A stretch of DNA of 64,000 bases from Erpobdella octoculata (taxonomy: Eukaryota; Annelida; Clitellata; Hirudinida; Erpobdellidae). Under the pieces are notes generated by a model, which worked only from the letters and a program-made list of their open reading frames with translations, had not been told where the DNA came from and did no database searches. Made by a program: the position numbers and the translations under genes. The stretch is taken from assembly GCA_963978895.1 (NCBI GenBank), contig OZ022240.1:1414979-1478978 (forward strand), read 5' to 3'. Below are positions 1-30,834 of the stretch, piece after piece (positions within the stretch are counted from its first letter, which is position 1; every line of letters starts with the position of its first letter).

Positions 1-338
1 CCCCGTTTTGTTACACACTCCTTCCTTCTCTCCCTCTTTCCCCTGGAACTTGTTTGTTGCGTGTAAAAAATGTTTCCATTTAATGAAAGTTTGAAGGTTT
101 TTTTTTCTTCAAATTTTAATCAAATCCCCACAGGTGTGCAACAAATAATGATAAAATAAAGTTGGTTTTAAATGTTTTTAAGGAAAAAATAGAGAAAAAC
201 CTGGGATAATTAAAGCGTTTTTTTATGTTTTTAAAACTTAATGGGCTTCCATGGCAAACACACAAGTAAAAGGTAATACACACATCCGTGCAAACGTACT
301 TCCACACAGATACACAAGCACGCAAACTTGTACATACA

Positions 339-375
<37 letters not shown>

Positions 376-631
376 TACACAGCACATACAATACACACAC
401 ACGCGTGTACACAGCAGATACAAACTTAAAAACACGTATTTTGCTCAGTTTCATCCACGGACACGTCTCCCATCATTGCATCGTGCCTAATATTACAATC
501 TGCTTCTCATTCCAGACGACTTTACACGAAAACACGTACATACATCTTATACAAACACACGCACACACACAATCACACACGCACGCACACGCACACCAAC
601 ACAAACATGATGGCAATTTCCAATTATCCAG
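1..631. other. Intron of the myosin gene, no exon seen
   Basis: AT-rich DNA with a CA dinucleotide tract at 340-372 and further CA-rich patches up to 600. No reading frame here matches a myosin segment. The preceding myosin exons must lie before position 1. Confidence 0.6.
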
Positions 632-13236
<12,605 letters not shown>

Positions 13237-13465
13237 AAAAAAAATCTCTTTTTTTAAATTCATTTTTTAATATCTTTAAAGCATTTAAAAGTAAATAAAT
13301 TAAAACTATTTCTTTATATTTTTCATTAAACCTTTATGATGCGACAGCTAGCAGACTGCAGACACTTGAACGAAATTATTTTGATTGTTGTGTGAAGTTA
13401 TGGAAAAAACCAATATAATTATTGCTTGTTAAAAAAATTAATTTAAAAAATATAAATATTAGTAG

Positions 13466-13917
13466 TATGTATGTATGTATGTATGTATGTATGTATGTAT
13501 GTATGTATGTATGTATGTATGTATGTATGTATGTATGTATGTATGTATGTATGTATGTATGTATGTATGTATGTATGTATGTATGTATGTATGTATGTAT
13601 GTATGTATGTATGTATGTATGTATGTATGTATGTATGTATGTATGTATGTATGTATGTATGTATGTATGTATGTATGTATGTATGTATGTATGTATGTAT
13701 GTATGTATGTATGTATGTATGTATGTATGTATGTATGTATGTATGTATGTATGTATGTATGTATGTATGTATGTATGTATGTATGTATGTATGTATGTAT
13801 GTATGTATGTATGTATGTATGTATGTATGTATGTATGTATGTATGTATGTATGTATGTATGTATGTATGTATGTATGTATGTATGTATGTATGTATGTAT
13901 GTATGTATGTATGTATG
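13466..13917. repeat. ATGT tetranucleotide repeat, about 113 copies
   Basis: A perfect 450-bp tetranucleotide tract 230 bp after the myosin stop codon. It creates long Met-Tyr-Val-Cys and His-Thr-Tyr-Ile frames that are not genes. Confidence 0.97.
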
Positions 13918-16354
13918 TGTAAGTGTGTATATAGTTCTGTGTACCCACATACTGGAACAAAATTATGTTTTCAAATCATTTTAATATAAAATAACCAAAT
14001 AATTATATTTATTCCAGCTGAGATAATTATATAAAATTATGTAAACAACAAGTCATCTAGCGGACGTGAAAGAAATATTTTATAATTTATATTTCATGAG
14101 CTTCTTTGAGTACTCCTGGACGGAAAAGCACCAGGTAACAATACGGAGCAATACGGACAATTACTGAGAAATACTTGACGTGACATTGAAAAAGCTCTGT
14201 CGTATGAAAACCGTGACGTGACGCTACTATAGAAGCGTTATGTGACACAAAAACTGGTGTGACACAAGTTGATTAAAAAAATTAAAATTAAAATGAATTA
14301 ATTTTATTTTAAATTAAATTACAGACTGCATCATCATCACCATCCCCGTTGTCGTCTTCATCATTGCCATCATCTTAACTATCATCATCTTCATCATCGC
14401 CAACATCATCATTATCATTTATAGTTATTATTATTATTACTCTTATTATTAATTTACAGCATTTAATATAAAACCTTTATTTCTACAGTTTTTTTTGTTC
14501 AACACAAAAAAACTGTCATTAATTTCTCTCTGACGTGCAATATCGTAGAGATTGCTAGGGCCCCGGCTTTGTATCCGATGTCCCCTCTTCGGCTGCGAAT
14601 GGGGGGGAGGTCCCTCCTGGATATCGCCCGCCCACGTTCGGCGGAAATGAGCGGGGGAAAAATAACATGAAAAAGTCAAAAGAGCAAAAAATAAAAACAA
14701 AACTTTCTCATTAATATTAATTGCAAGTGCCAGAAAAACAAAAGTGAAGAGAAAAAGGTTTGAAATAATGTTAACGTCAAGAGTGAATAAAATTATTAAA
14801 TGTGAAAAAATCGAGACTAAAAAACGGTCAAAGTAGTAGTAGTAGCCTCTTTAAGTATAAATATATAATATTTTACAATGTTATTATTTCTATTATTATT
14901 ATTTTTTTTATTTTTATTATTCTCACTGTTAACGGAAGAGCAAAGAAATGAGAATGTGCCAGAGATGTTATTTATTCATATGCCTATCAGAGGTTGAATG
15001 CAAACGTCATAAAGTCATGAGGGAGGTGACGTCATTTGTTGTTGTTTTTTGTTGTTTCTTTGTTGTTGTTGTTGTTTTATGTTGTAGTAGACGGTCTTGT
15101 TGAGGTATGTGTGTGTGTGTGTGTGACTGCCGGATGTGTATGTGTGTGACACGTACGTTCATGTGTGGCCTGTTTGAGTATAATGAATCACGGTTGTGAC
15201 ACATGACACATTTTGTCACGTGTTGTCGTTGATGTCACACTTTGACGTATATGTCGCACGATGTCACGTTGACGTAAAACTTGTTGACATGTAAAATTTG
15301 TGTCACAGTAATGAGAAATACCCGTCATGAGTCCCGTGGTGACACATTGATTGAGCTGTCACTGTTGTCACAACACACTATAATATACTCACAATATATT
15401 TCAAACATGTGTGACAAGCAAGTGTGTGTGTGTGTGTGTGTGGGGGTGTGTGGTGTGTGTGTGACGATTCGAATGTCAATGTGTATGAGATATATGTTGA
15501 CAAGAAACATGTCACACTCTGAGATAGCGTGTCACCTGATGGAAGAGTCGCTATTTCTAGAATCCTCTGAATATTATTGTGTTTGAAATGAGCGTGTTTG
15601 TTTACATTAAAGTGTAAATGAACGCGCGTGCGTGTGTGTGTGAGAGAGAAAGGGAGGGAGAGAGAGAGTGCATAAAGAATCGCTTATTTGCATAAATATG
15701 CGTCCAGATAAAAACCACGAACGGATGGAAAAGAACAATAGAAAAATAGGGCGCAGCGAGAAAAAAAATGAAAGTTATAAAATATGTACAAAACCAATAG
15801 AAGAAGAGAAAGAGAGAGAGAGAGAGAGAGAGGGTGGAGAAACAGAAAAAACTAAAAAACGAAGGAAAGAAAGAGAAATAGGGAGAGAGGGAGAAAGAGA
15901 GAAAGAGAGAGGGTTGAACAAGAGAGAGAACCAAAAAAAAGTATAGAAAGAAAAATATGATTGAATGTACGATGAAACTCGAAAAAAAATAGTTTTAAAC
16001 TTTCTTCTAACGAATTATAAAAAAAAAATCATAATAAAAAAATTAATACGCAACGAAATAAATAAAGGGCCTAATAATGCTAAAAAAAAAGTTTATCACA
16101 TTACACCGAGCACTTGGCTGTTGCCGTGGGAGACGGAACGAGCGAGCACTGGGACCTGGAGCTGCGCGATGCGAAATGGCGGGAAAATACACTCTTTCCC
16201 TTCTCTCTGTATCATGGAAATTCTCTTTTCTTCTCTTTTTTCTTTTTATCAGCTTTTTCAGTCTATTGCTGTTTTTTTTCTTTACCTTATCTGTTCATTT
16301 ATCATCAGATTCCCTATTGTTCAAATAATCGCAGAAACAGTAGTAGAAACATAG

Positions 16355-16640
16355 AAGTAGTATTAGTAGTAGGAGCAGTAGTAGCCGCAGTAGTAGTAGC
16401 AGTAGCAGTAGCAGGAGCAGGAGCAGTAGCAGTAGCAGTAGCAGTAGCAGTAGCAGCAGCAGCAGCAGTAGCAGGAGCAGGAGCAGGAGCAGTAGCAGTA
16501 GCAGTAGCAGTAGTAGCAGCAGTAGCAGTAGCAGTAGCAGTGGCAGTAGTAGTAGTAGTTTGTTCAATCAGTGACTGTAGCTGTTGTAATAGCGGGAGTA
16601 GTATCGGCAGTATTAGTAGTAGTAGTAGTACTCCACTCCT
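16355..16640. repeat. AGT/AGC trinucleotide and AGTAGC repeats
   Basis: Interleaved AGT, AGC and GGAGCA units upstream of the basigin-like promoter; poly-Leu and Ala-Val frames across it are artefacts. Confidence 0.9.
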
Positions 16641-16789
16641 TCAGTGGCTGTAATAACGGACAAGCAGGCGCCCGTTGCTCCATGGCGCTCTTCGTCCATC
16701 TCCCCCCCCTTGCACGGCAGGACTACCGGTCAGAACGCGGACGAGGAGAGCACGCACGATATCCGCACGATCTCCGGGCCCGGGCGTGG

Positions 16790-16797
16790 TATAAGAA
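16790..16797 (+). promoter_or_regulatory. TATA box of the basigin-like gene (predicted)
   Basis: TATAAGAA sits in a GC-rich stretch, about 310 bp before a consensus splice donor (CAG then GTGAGT at 17105). No coding ATG lies between, as expected for a promoter plus non-coding first exon. The start site would fall near 16820. Assignment to the basigin-like gene is by position and strand. Confidence 0.5.
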
Positions 16798-16819
16798 GTC
16801 GCAGTGGAAAGGCGGAACG

Positions 16820-17104
16820 TAGCATCGGTCCTTCCTGTTATCGACTCCTGTCTGGATTTCCAGCCGTTAAGTGACACCGGGACGACACGCAGCGAAAACA
16901 TCATCGGCTAGCTACGGCTAGCTAAGCTAAGCTAGCCGGTTTCGGTCTTTAGCGAGCAGATTGTAAAGTCTATTGGTCCCAGCTAGGCTGAATTTTGCAT
17001 CGTGTAAATTCCCAGTGTGATATCGTATGAGTTTGTGAGTATAACACAGTTTCGTAAAAAAAAACTAATTAAAAGAAAAAAAAGTTTAATTTCAAAGAAA
17101 ACAG
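16820..17104 (+). other. Predicted non-coding first exon of the basigin-like gene
   Basis: The left end is inferred from the TATA box; the right end is the donor AACAG/GTGAGTGC at 17105. It contains only a tiny upstream frame (ATG AGT TTG TGA). The next supported exon is the signal-peptide exon at 19022. Confidence 0.5.
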
Positions 17105-17423
17105 GTGAGTGCTTATTATTATGCAAATATAATTAATATATTCATATATGCATGATTACACTTTCGCACGTTCAATATTGCCTATGCATATTCGTACACT
17201 ACATCTTATGCACAATTAATTAGCTATGGTTTTGCATTTTTTTTCGTCACAAAAATGTGACATGATTGGATAATTCAATAATAATTTTTCAATATATTAA
17301 TTCAAACTTCAAAAACTGAAATTTTGAACCAAATTACGTTTAATTAGAAAAAAAACAAATTTTTTTCTTTTTTTTTATATTTTTACATCAGCGAAAAACA
17401 AGCCAGCTATCAATCGCTCGATT

Positions 17424-17488
17424 GCATTCCGGATGGTCTCGCGATCCAGAATGCAGGCTTAGCCGTTACATAAACGGCTAAGCCTGCA
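17424..17488. other. Two adjacent hairpins in the first intron
   Basis: 17452-17467 (TGCAGGCTTAGCCGTT) pairs perfectly with 17473-17488 over a 5-nt loop. Just before it, GCATTC-C-GGAT (17424-17434) pairs with ATCC-A-GAATGC (17444-17454) with one mismatch. The two stems share three bases and would compete or stack. Confidence 0.8.
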
Positions 17489-17681
17489 ACGTTTTGCGGC
17501 TATCAAACGTGGCTTAGTTTAGTTGCATAGTCACTGACTGCAATTCTAGAAAAGATGGTTGTTGCATGACACGGTTGTATGAAATTACATGACACCGCCA
17601 TGATTTTGATTGGAAGTTGTCGCGCCTATTCATTTGCACCCTTGCCTGACCATCAGAAAGACTTGTGGTTTGGAACCACCG

Positions 17682-17713
<32 letters not shown>

Positions 17714-18304
17714 CTTTCTCTTTTTCACTCTCTCTTCCCTCTCACTTGCTTTTTCATTTCTGTCTGTCTGTGTCTCTCTTTTTCTTTTTTTTATCATTTT
17801 TCTCTATTTTTCTCTATTTTTTCTATTTGTCTCTTTTTGTTCTATTTTTTCTCTCTATCTTTCTCTTTTTTCTATTTTTTAAATTTATCTTTCTCTACCA
17901 TTATTATTATTACCACTAACATTTTTCTCACCACTTCCACCATTGTTCATCGCCTCCACCACCTTTTCTTTCCACCACAACCTTTTTTCCACATACGACC
18001 ATTTCAAATGCGTCATCACGCACCACTGAAACTCTCTCGATCGCCATCCATTCATCCATCCTTTCTACACGCGCGCAAGCACAATGCACACACACACACG
18101 CTCACACATCCATTAAACGTGATGACAGCATTTGATACCTGGAACTCTTACGTCATCCAATCTACAGACGACGACGAATGCAACGTGGAAGTTGAAAAAA
18201 AATAAATAAACTAAAGTTTTGAACCGTCCACACACCTACCACGACGGCTTAAAGGCTTCTACCAGTCAGGAGGAAAAGAAATGGAAAATTTATGTCTTAA
18301 TTAA

Positions 18305-18362
18305 TTTACTCGAGAAAATAAGCTTCTCTCTCTCTTTCACACTCTTTTTCTCACTCTCTTTC

Positions 18363-18457
<95 letters not shown>

Positions 18458-18545
18458 TTTTCACTCCCTCTTTCTTTTTTTTTCTTTCTTTCTTTCTCTT
18501 TTTCACTTTTTCTCTCTTTCTCTCTTCACCTCCCTTCTCAATTGT
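18305..18545. repeat. CT-rich microsatellite
   Basis: Pure CT from about 18367 to 18450 within a longer pyrimidine tract, in intron 1 of the basigin-like gene. GAT/GAC repeats follow at 18561-18715. Confidence 0.92.
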
Positions 18546-18650
18546 TTTCTATTGTGACTTTCTGATGATGATGATGATGATGATGATGATTATGATTATG
18601 ATGATAAAGATGATGATGATGATGACGATGATGATGACAATGATGATGAT

Positions 18651-18691
<41 letters not shown>

Positions 18692-19031
18692 TGATGACGA
18701 TGACGATGACGGTGTTGTAATCAAAAACATACAAAAAACCCTTATAAAAAGCACTTTAATCAAATTCAAATGGAGATAAATTACTTTCAACGTTGCATCA
18801 GTGAGGCTTTTAATTTTGAGATTTAAAACTTGAAATGAAAGCGAACATACCGACCAATACTCAGACAAACAAAACCTGCCGATTTAAACACACACATACA
18901 TTTTCATAAACACGCACGTGCGTATGCACACAAACACACAGATAAGCACATGCACACACACAGAGACATTTTTAATTTAAGAATTTAGGATTTTAAAAAA
19001 ATTAAAATTTTTTGTTTCCAGTCTGGTGGAG

Positions 19032-26654
<7,623 letters not shown>

Positions 26655-27111
26655 TTTGGCCGCCGGGGGGGGGTGGTGAAGAAGAATAAGTTTTTGGCAC
26701 GAGAAATAACAACTGTGGATTCCAGTCTGGAAACGTCTGGAAAAGAGCTGATTTAGAAACGAGAAGAAACTGCGAAATGCGAACCCACTGAGTTGAATTC
26801 AGAAAAAAGAGTCTAACATGTGTACTTTTGAGTCGGGAATGTGTTCAGAAATTTATGTAGCGCTCAACAATTGTTTCTAAATTATTGTGATTGCAATTTT
26901 TCTTTTGCCGTGATTTTTTTTCTCTAATTTTCCGTCTCCCAACTCTTTTTCCGTGCTCAATTTCAAGACTATAATAAAACTCAACTGTCTCGCGTTTTTT
27001 CTAATCTCGTTTCAATAAAACAAATTTTAATTTTAATATCGTATTAAATAACAATAGTAACAATAACAAAGAATTAACCTGATTATCATATATATCATTT
27101 GTATATGAATA

Positions 27112-27117
<6 letters not shown>

Positions 27118-27160
<43 letters not shown>

Positions 27161-27177
27161 TTTATATATATAAATAA

Positions 27178-27250
<73 letters not shown>
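27118..27250. repeat. TA dinucleotide tract
   Basis: TA repeat at the 3' end of the Penelope-like element read on the minus strand; such elements commonly sit beside TA repeats. Confidence 0.9.
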
Positions 27251-27253
<3 letters not shown>

Positions 27254-29054
27254 AATACTTCGGCGCTATATGTTCTTTTAGGCAAACTCGATTGAAAAAA
27301 GTGGCGCACTTGGCTGAATCGATTTTATTTTTAATTTTTTCCAATACTCTAAATTGGTTTAAAAATAATTTATTCCCAAACACAAACTCCATAATCTTAT
27401 AGGCTAATAGATCTATTTCGGCAATTTTTTGCCATCATCAGAGCCGTTTAACTTTTTAAAATAAAATGCAGTGACTAAATGGTAAAAGATACAACTAATT
27501 GAAAGGAATTAAAATACAATTTAAATAAAATTTAAATTCATTATATACAAATGTAACAACATAAAAAATATTTAAATTAAAATAATTATAATAATAACAG
27601 TAATAACTAAATAATTAAGATCAGTTAGTAAAGCCTTTAACAACGGAATTACAGTCAACTTCAAGGACGTGACTGGAAGAAGAATCACATACATTATCAA
27701 TAACCTTTGAAACACAAACGTCTGGTACAAAACATTCATTCAACGAAGAAATACCTGAAGAAACATTGGCACTATTAACATGCATATTTTTAACAGAAGT
27801 TGTAAATGAGTTAAAACATTTATTATTATTATTATTATTAGTTTTATTACTATTTAGAGAATCAAAAAGTTTAAGAGTTAAATCAAAAGAATACCATTGT
27901 TTATTAATTAAAGGCTTACATTTATTAATAGCTAAAGCTTCTTTTAATTTTAACTTAATGGGTTGATTTTCTTTCATTAGTATACTGGTGTTATCAATTA
28001 GAAATTTATGTGATGGTTTGATTGAATGTTGTGTTGACATATGTTGGTATATGGCACCACTTTGACAATGCATAGTCAATCTACGAGACAGAGTAGTTCT
28101 AGTATGACCAATGTAATTTTCCACCTGACCATGTGGAAACTGACACGAAAATTGGTACACTAGGTTGGTTTGTGCTACAGGGCTAGAAACATTATTTATA
28201 CTATTTTTAATTAAAAGATTATGAGTTTTTCCATTGTTATAATAGATGTGTAACTTGAGTGTATTATCTTTATTTACAACCTTAATATTATCATACACAA
28301 TGTTTTTCAACACTTTTTCATCTATTTTATAATTATTAGACATCTGATTAGCATAATATAATAGAATTATACAAGAATTTGATGAGTTATTGGTATTAGG
28401 TTTTGAAACATGTTTTTTATCAGTAATACGTGACATAAATTTATTTATAGTTGCATCAACAATAGAATTAGAATAATTATTATTTATCAAAAGTTGTTTC
28501 ACTTGTAGAATTTCATTGTGAAATTCAGACTATGTTTCTGAAAATTTATAGGCCCTATTAATATAATTATTAATAACATTTAGTTTATATCTTTCAGGGC
28601 AATCGCTATTATAATTAAGACAATTGCCTGTGTTTGTGGGTTTAGTATAGACCTGGCAAGATAGTTTTGATACATTTCGAGTAAATAAAGTATCCAAAAA
28701 AGGAATTTGATGTTTATTATTAGCAAGTTCATAAGTAAATTGTAGTTTAGAATTTTTTACAAATGCATCTCTCAGTTTAAATAGTTCTTCTAAGTTATCA
28801 ACTGAAACAAATATATCGTCAACATAACGGCAATACAGAAAAGGTTTGGTGTGATTTTCAAATACACGTGCTTCAAGATCACCCATATAAAAATTAGCGA
28901 AAGTCGGGCCCAACGGGGACCCTATAGCTACACCGTCAATTTGTACATATAAGTCTCCATTAGGTGATAAAAAAGGAGATTGCGTTGTACATATATAAAG
29001 TAATTCTTTCAAGACTTCAGGGCTGATTTGAGGAGGTTGAAGTGCACTTCTCAC
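27251..29054 (-). mobile_element. Penelope-like retroelement, 5'-truncated, one in-frame stop
   Basis: Reverse transcriptase plus GIY-YIG endonuclease of a Penelope-like element. On the minus strand 29054-28530 encodes the RT palm, with IGSPLGPTFANFYM and the catalytic YVDDIF, ending at a TAG. The same frame continues without shift from 28529 to 27621. That part includes YQFSC...ENYIGHTRTTLSRR, the GIY-YIG-type core. The finger region of the RT is missing, so the copy is 5'-truncated. Downstream lie a hammerhead motif (27402-27445) and a TA tract. The stop and truncation make it inactive. Confidence 0.85.
27402..27445 (-). ncRNA. Hammerhead ribozyme motif 1
   Basis: Minus strand, 44 nt: stem I GGCU, core CUGAUGA, stem II GGCAA-AAAA-UUGCC preceded by one extra U, core GAAA, short stem III UAG/CUA, UU before the predicted cleavage, then AGCC closing stem I. 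It lies 176 nt after the Penelope-like reading frame. Penelope-like elements are known to carry such ribozymes in their terminal repeats. Confidence 0.75.
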
Positions 29055-29495
29055 TATATATATAAGTATTTATACATATGCGTACATATATTAATATATA
29101 TATAATAGACCATATCTATGTAAGACGGTTTTGAGTGACAATCAGCTATCTATCGCAAATTAATTTATATATAATAAATAATTATATAAATACATTTTTT
29201 ATATTTTCATATAATTAAATAAATTAAGAAATATTTACCTTACTTAAGTTAATTCAAATATAAAAAATTCTTAATATTTTAATTTTTTTTCTTTTTATTT
29301 GTTTTGGAATGCATACGAGATATAAAACAATTTTTATTATAATGTTATATATATATAAATAAATAAATAATGAAAAAATAAAGAAATAAATAACAAAATA
29401 ATTAATAAACTTATATTAATCCAAAAAATGAATCCAAAGTTCATCGTAATTTTAAAACATCGTCCATGGGACGGGTAAAACCACTAGTATTTATA

Positions 29496-29497
29496 TA

Positions 29498-29585
<88 letters not shown>

Positions 29586-29800
29586 TTTTAAACAGGCTCT
29601 ATTAAACACAATTGACCATTTAACATTAGTCATCTTTCTTAGTAAGGTTTTAAAGCCCTTTTCATCCATTTGAAACGACGAGACATATATTGAAGAATTT
29701 ATTGGTTAAAATAGTTAAATGATAAAACGATCAGGGTTAACTGGCCAGTTTCAGCTATAAAAAGCCATCTTCAGAACCCTATGTTAAACAATAAATTAAA
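29496..29800 (-). mobile_element. Second Penelope-like terminal fragment
   Basis: Repeats the end structure of the first element: a TA tract (29496-29582), then a TTCTTTTA-type junction (29583), and about 150 bp further on a second hammerhead motif. No reading frame follows it, so only the terminal region of another copy is present. Confidence 0.6.
29735..29778 (-). ncRNA. Hammerhead ribozyme motif 2
   Basis: Minus strand, also 44 nt with the same layout: stem I GGUU/AACC, core CUGAAGA, stem II (U)GGCU...AGCU, core GAAA, stem III CUGG/CCAG, UU before the predicted cleavage. Stems I and III differ from motif 1 by paired changes while the core is kept, which supports a real fold. Confidence 0.75.
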
Positions 29801-30182
29801 TATTAAATATTATAAAAGTTGAAAGGGAAGAGTTAAAAATCAGAAATACTTAGGCTTAGACGGAGACATTTAATTAGAGCTAGGCTGAATCAGTTTTCAG
29901 TTAATAAATTAATACGGCTATTGATAGATGGAACACATTGAAATTTAGGTTAAAAAAACAGAAGGAAAAAAAAACGACCACATTAAATGAGTTACAAAGA
30001 GCGAAACTCACTTTGAAATTAAATAGAGTTCGAGGAAAAGTAGCCCAACAAAATCGATGATATTTTTTTCAATAATTTAGAACTAAATAAGTAATTAAAA
30101 CACAGGAAAGACAAGTTAAAACACGTTAAACGCTCGATAGGTGAAAAACGTAACCATACAGAGCGGCGTTGTACGACTTGTG

Positions 30183-30185
<3 letters not shown>

Positions 30186-30218
<33 letters not shown>

Positions 30219-30377
30219 AGTTTATAGTCCTTTACACCAGGTGTTTTAAGACTAATGGCTGTATGTAGGGAGCACTTATGTACTTCCTGTCGTGGATCAG
30301 AATTTGATCCTTTTTACTTTTCCCTCCTCCTTTCTCCAGGCTTGGGACTGGCTCGCAATTAGCGAGGCGGAGTTTGA
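30186..30377 (-). mobile_element. SINE copy B, poly-A tailed
   Basis: Reverse-complement relative of 21980-22141, with a 28-base poly-T (its A tail) at 30186-30213. Flanked by the 11-bp duplication GACTTGTGAAC (30175-30185 and 30378-30388). Confidence 0.85.
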
Positions 30378-30409
30378 GACTTGTGAACAACACAAAGAAC
30401 GACAAGATC

Positions 30410-30420
30410 ATGTAATAGGA

Positions 30421-30491
<71 letters not shown>

Positions 30492-30502
30492 TATATACAC
30501 AC

Positions 30503-30584
<82 letters not shown>

Positions 30585-30623
30585 GTATATATATATATAT
30601 TTATATATATATGTGTGTATATA

Positions 30624-30717
<94 letters not shown>

Positions 30718-30728
30718 TCCTATTACAT
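30410..30728. repeat. TA-rich palindrome with 16-bp inverted ends
   Basis: ATGTAATAGGAAGATA at 30410-30425 is exactly inverted at 30713-30728, enclosing almost pure TA/TG repeat. It could be a TA-filled inverted-repeat element or simply a palindromic repeat expansion. Confidence 0.7.
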
Positions 30729-30834
30729 TACCTAGGGAAAAAAATCAAATCTTTATTATGCCAACGTGCTTTATGCTATTAAATTTCATTCAAGTTTTAA
30801 AATTATAACTTGTTAAAACTAGCAACACATAAAA

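Larger units (their letters stand above)
13237..16780. other. Intergenic region between myosin and basigin-like genes
   Basis: Holds the myosin 3' UTR, the ATGT tract (13466-13917), a GC-rich island at about 14530-14650 of unknown nature, TG-rich patches around 15100 and 15420, purine-rich DNA at 15780-15950, and AGC/AGT repeats at 16355-16640. No conserved coding sequence was seen on either strand. Confidence 0.7.

Noticed and set aside
13422..13989. Met-Tyr-Val-Cys and His-Thr-Tyr-Ile frames on both strands
   Set aside because: Created by the ATGT tetranucleotide repeat, open in all frames; no start context, splice sites or homology.
14449..14700. Spliceosomal U4/U1-like or 7SK RNA gene
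   Set aside because: Only very short resemblances (for example to TATCGTAG); no Sm site or characteristic stems could be placed.
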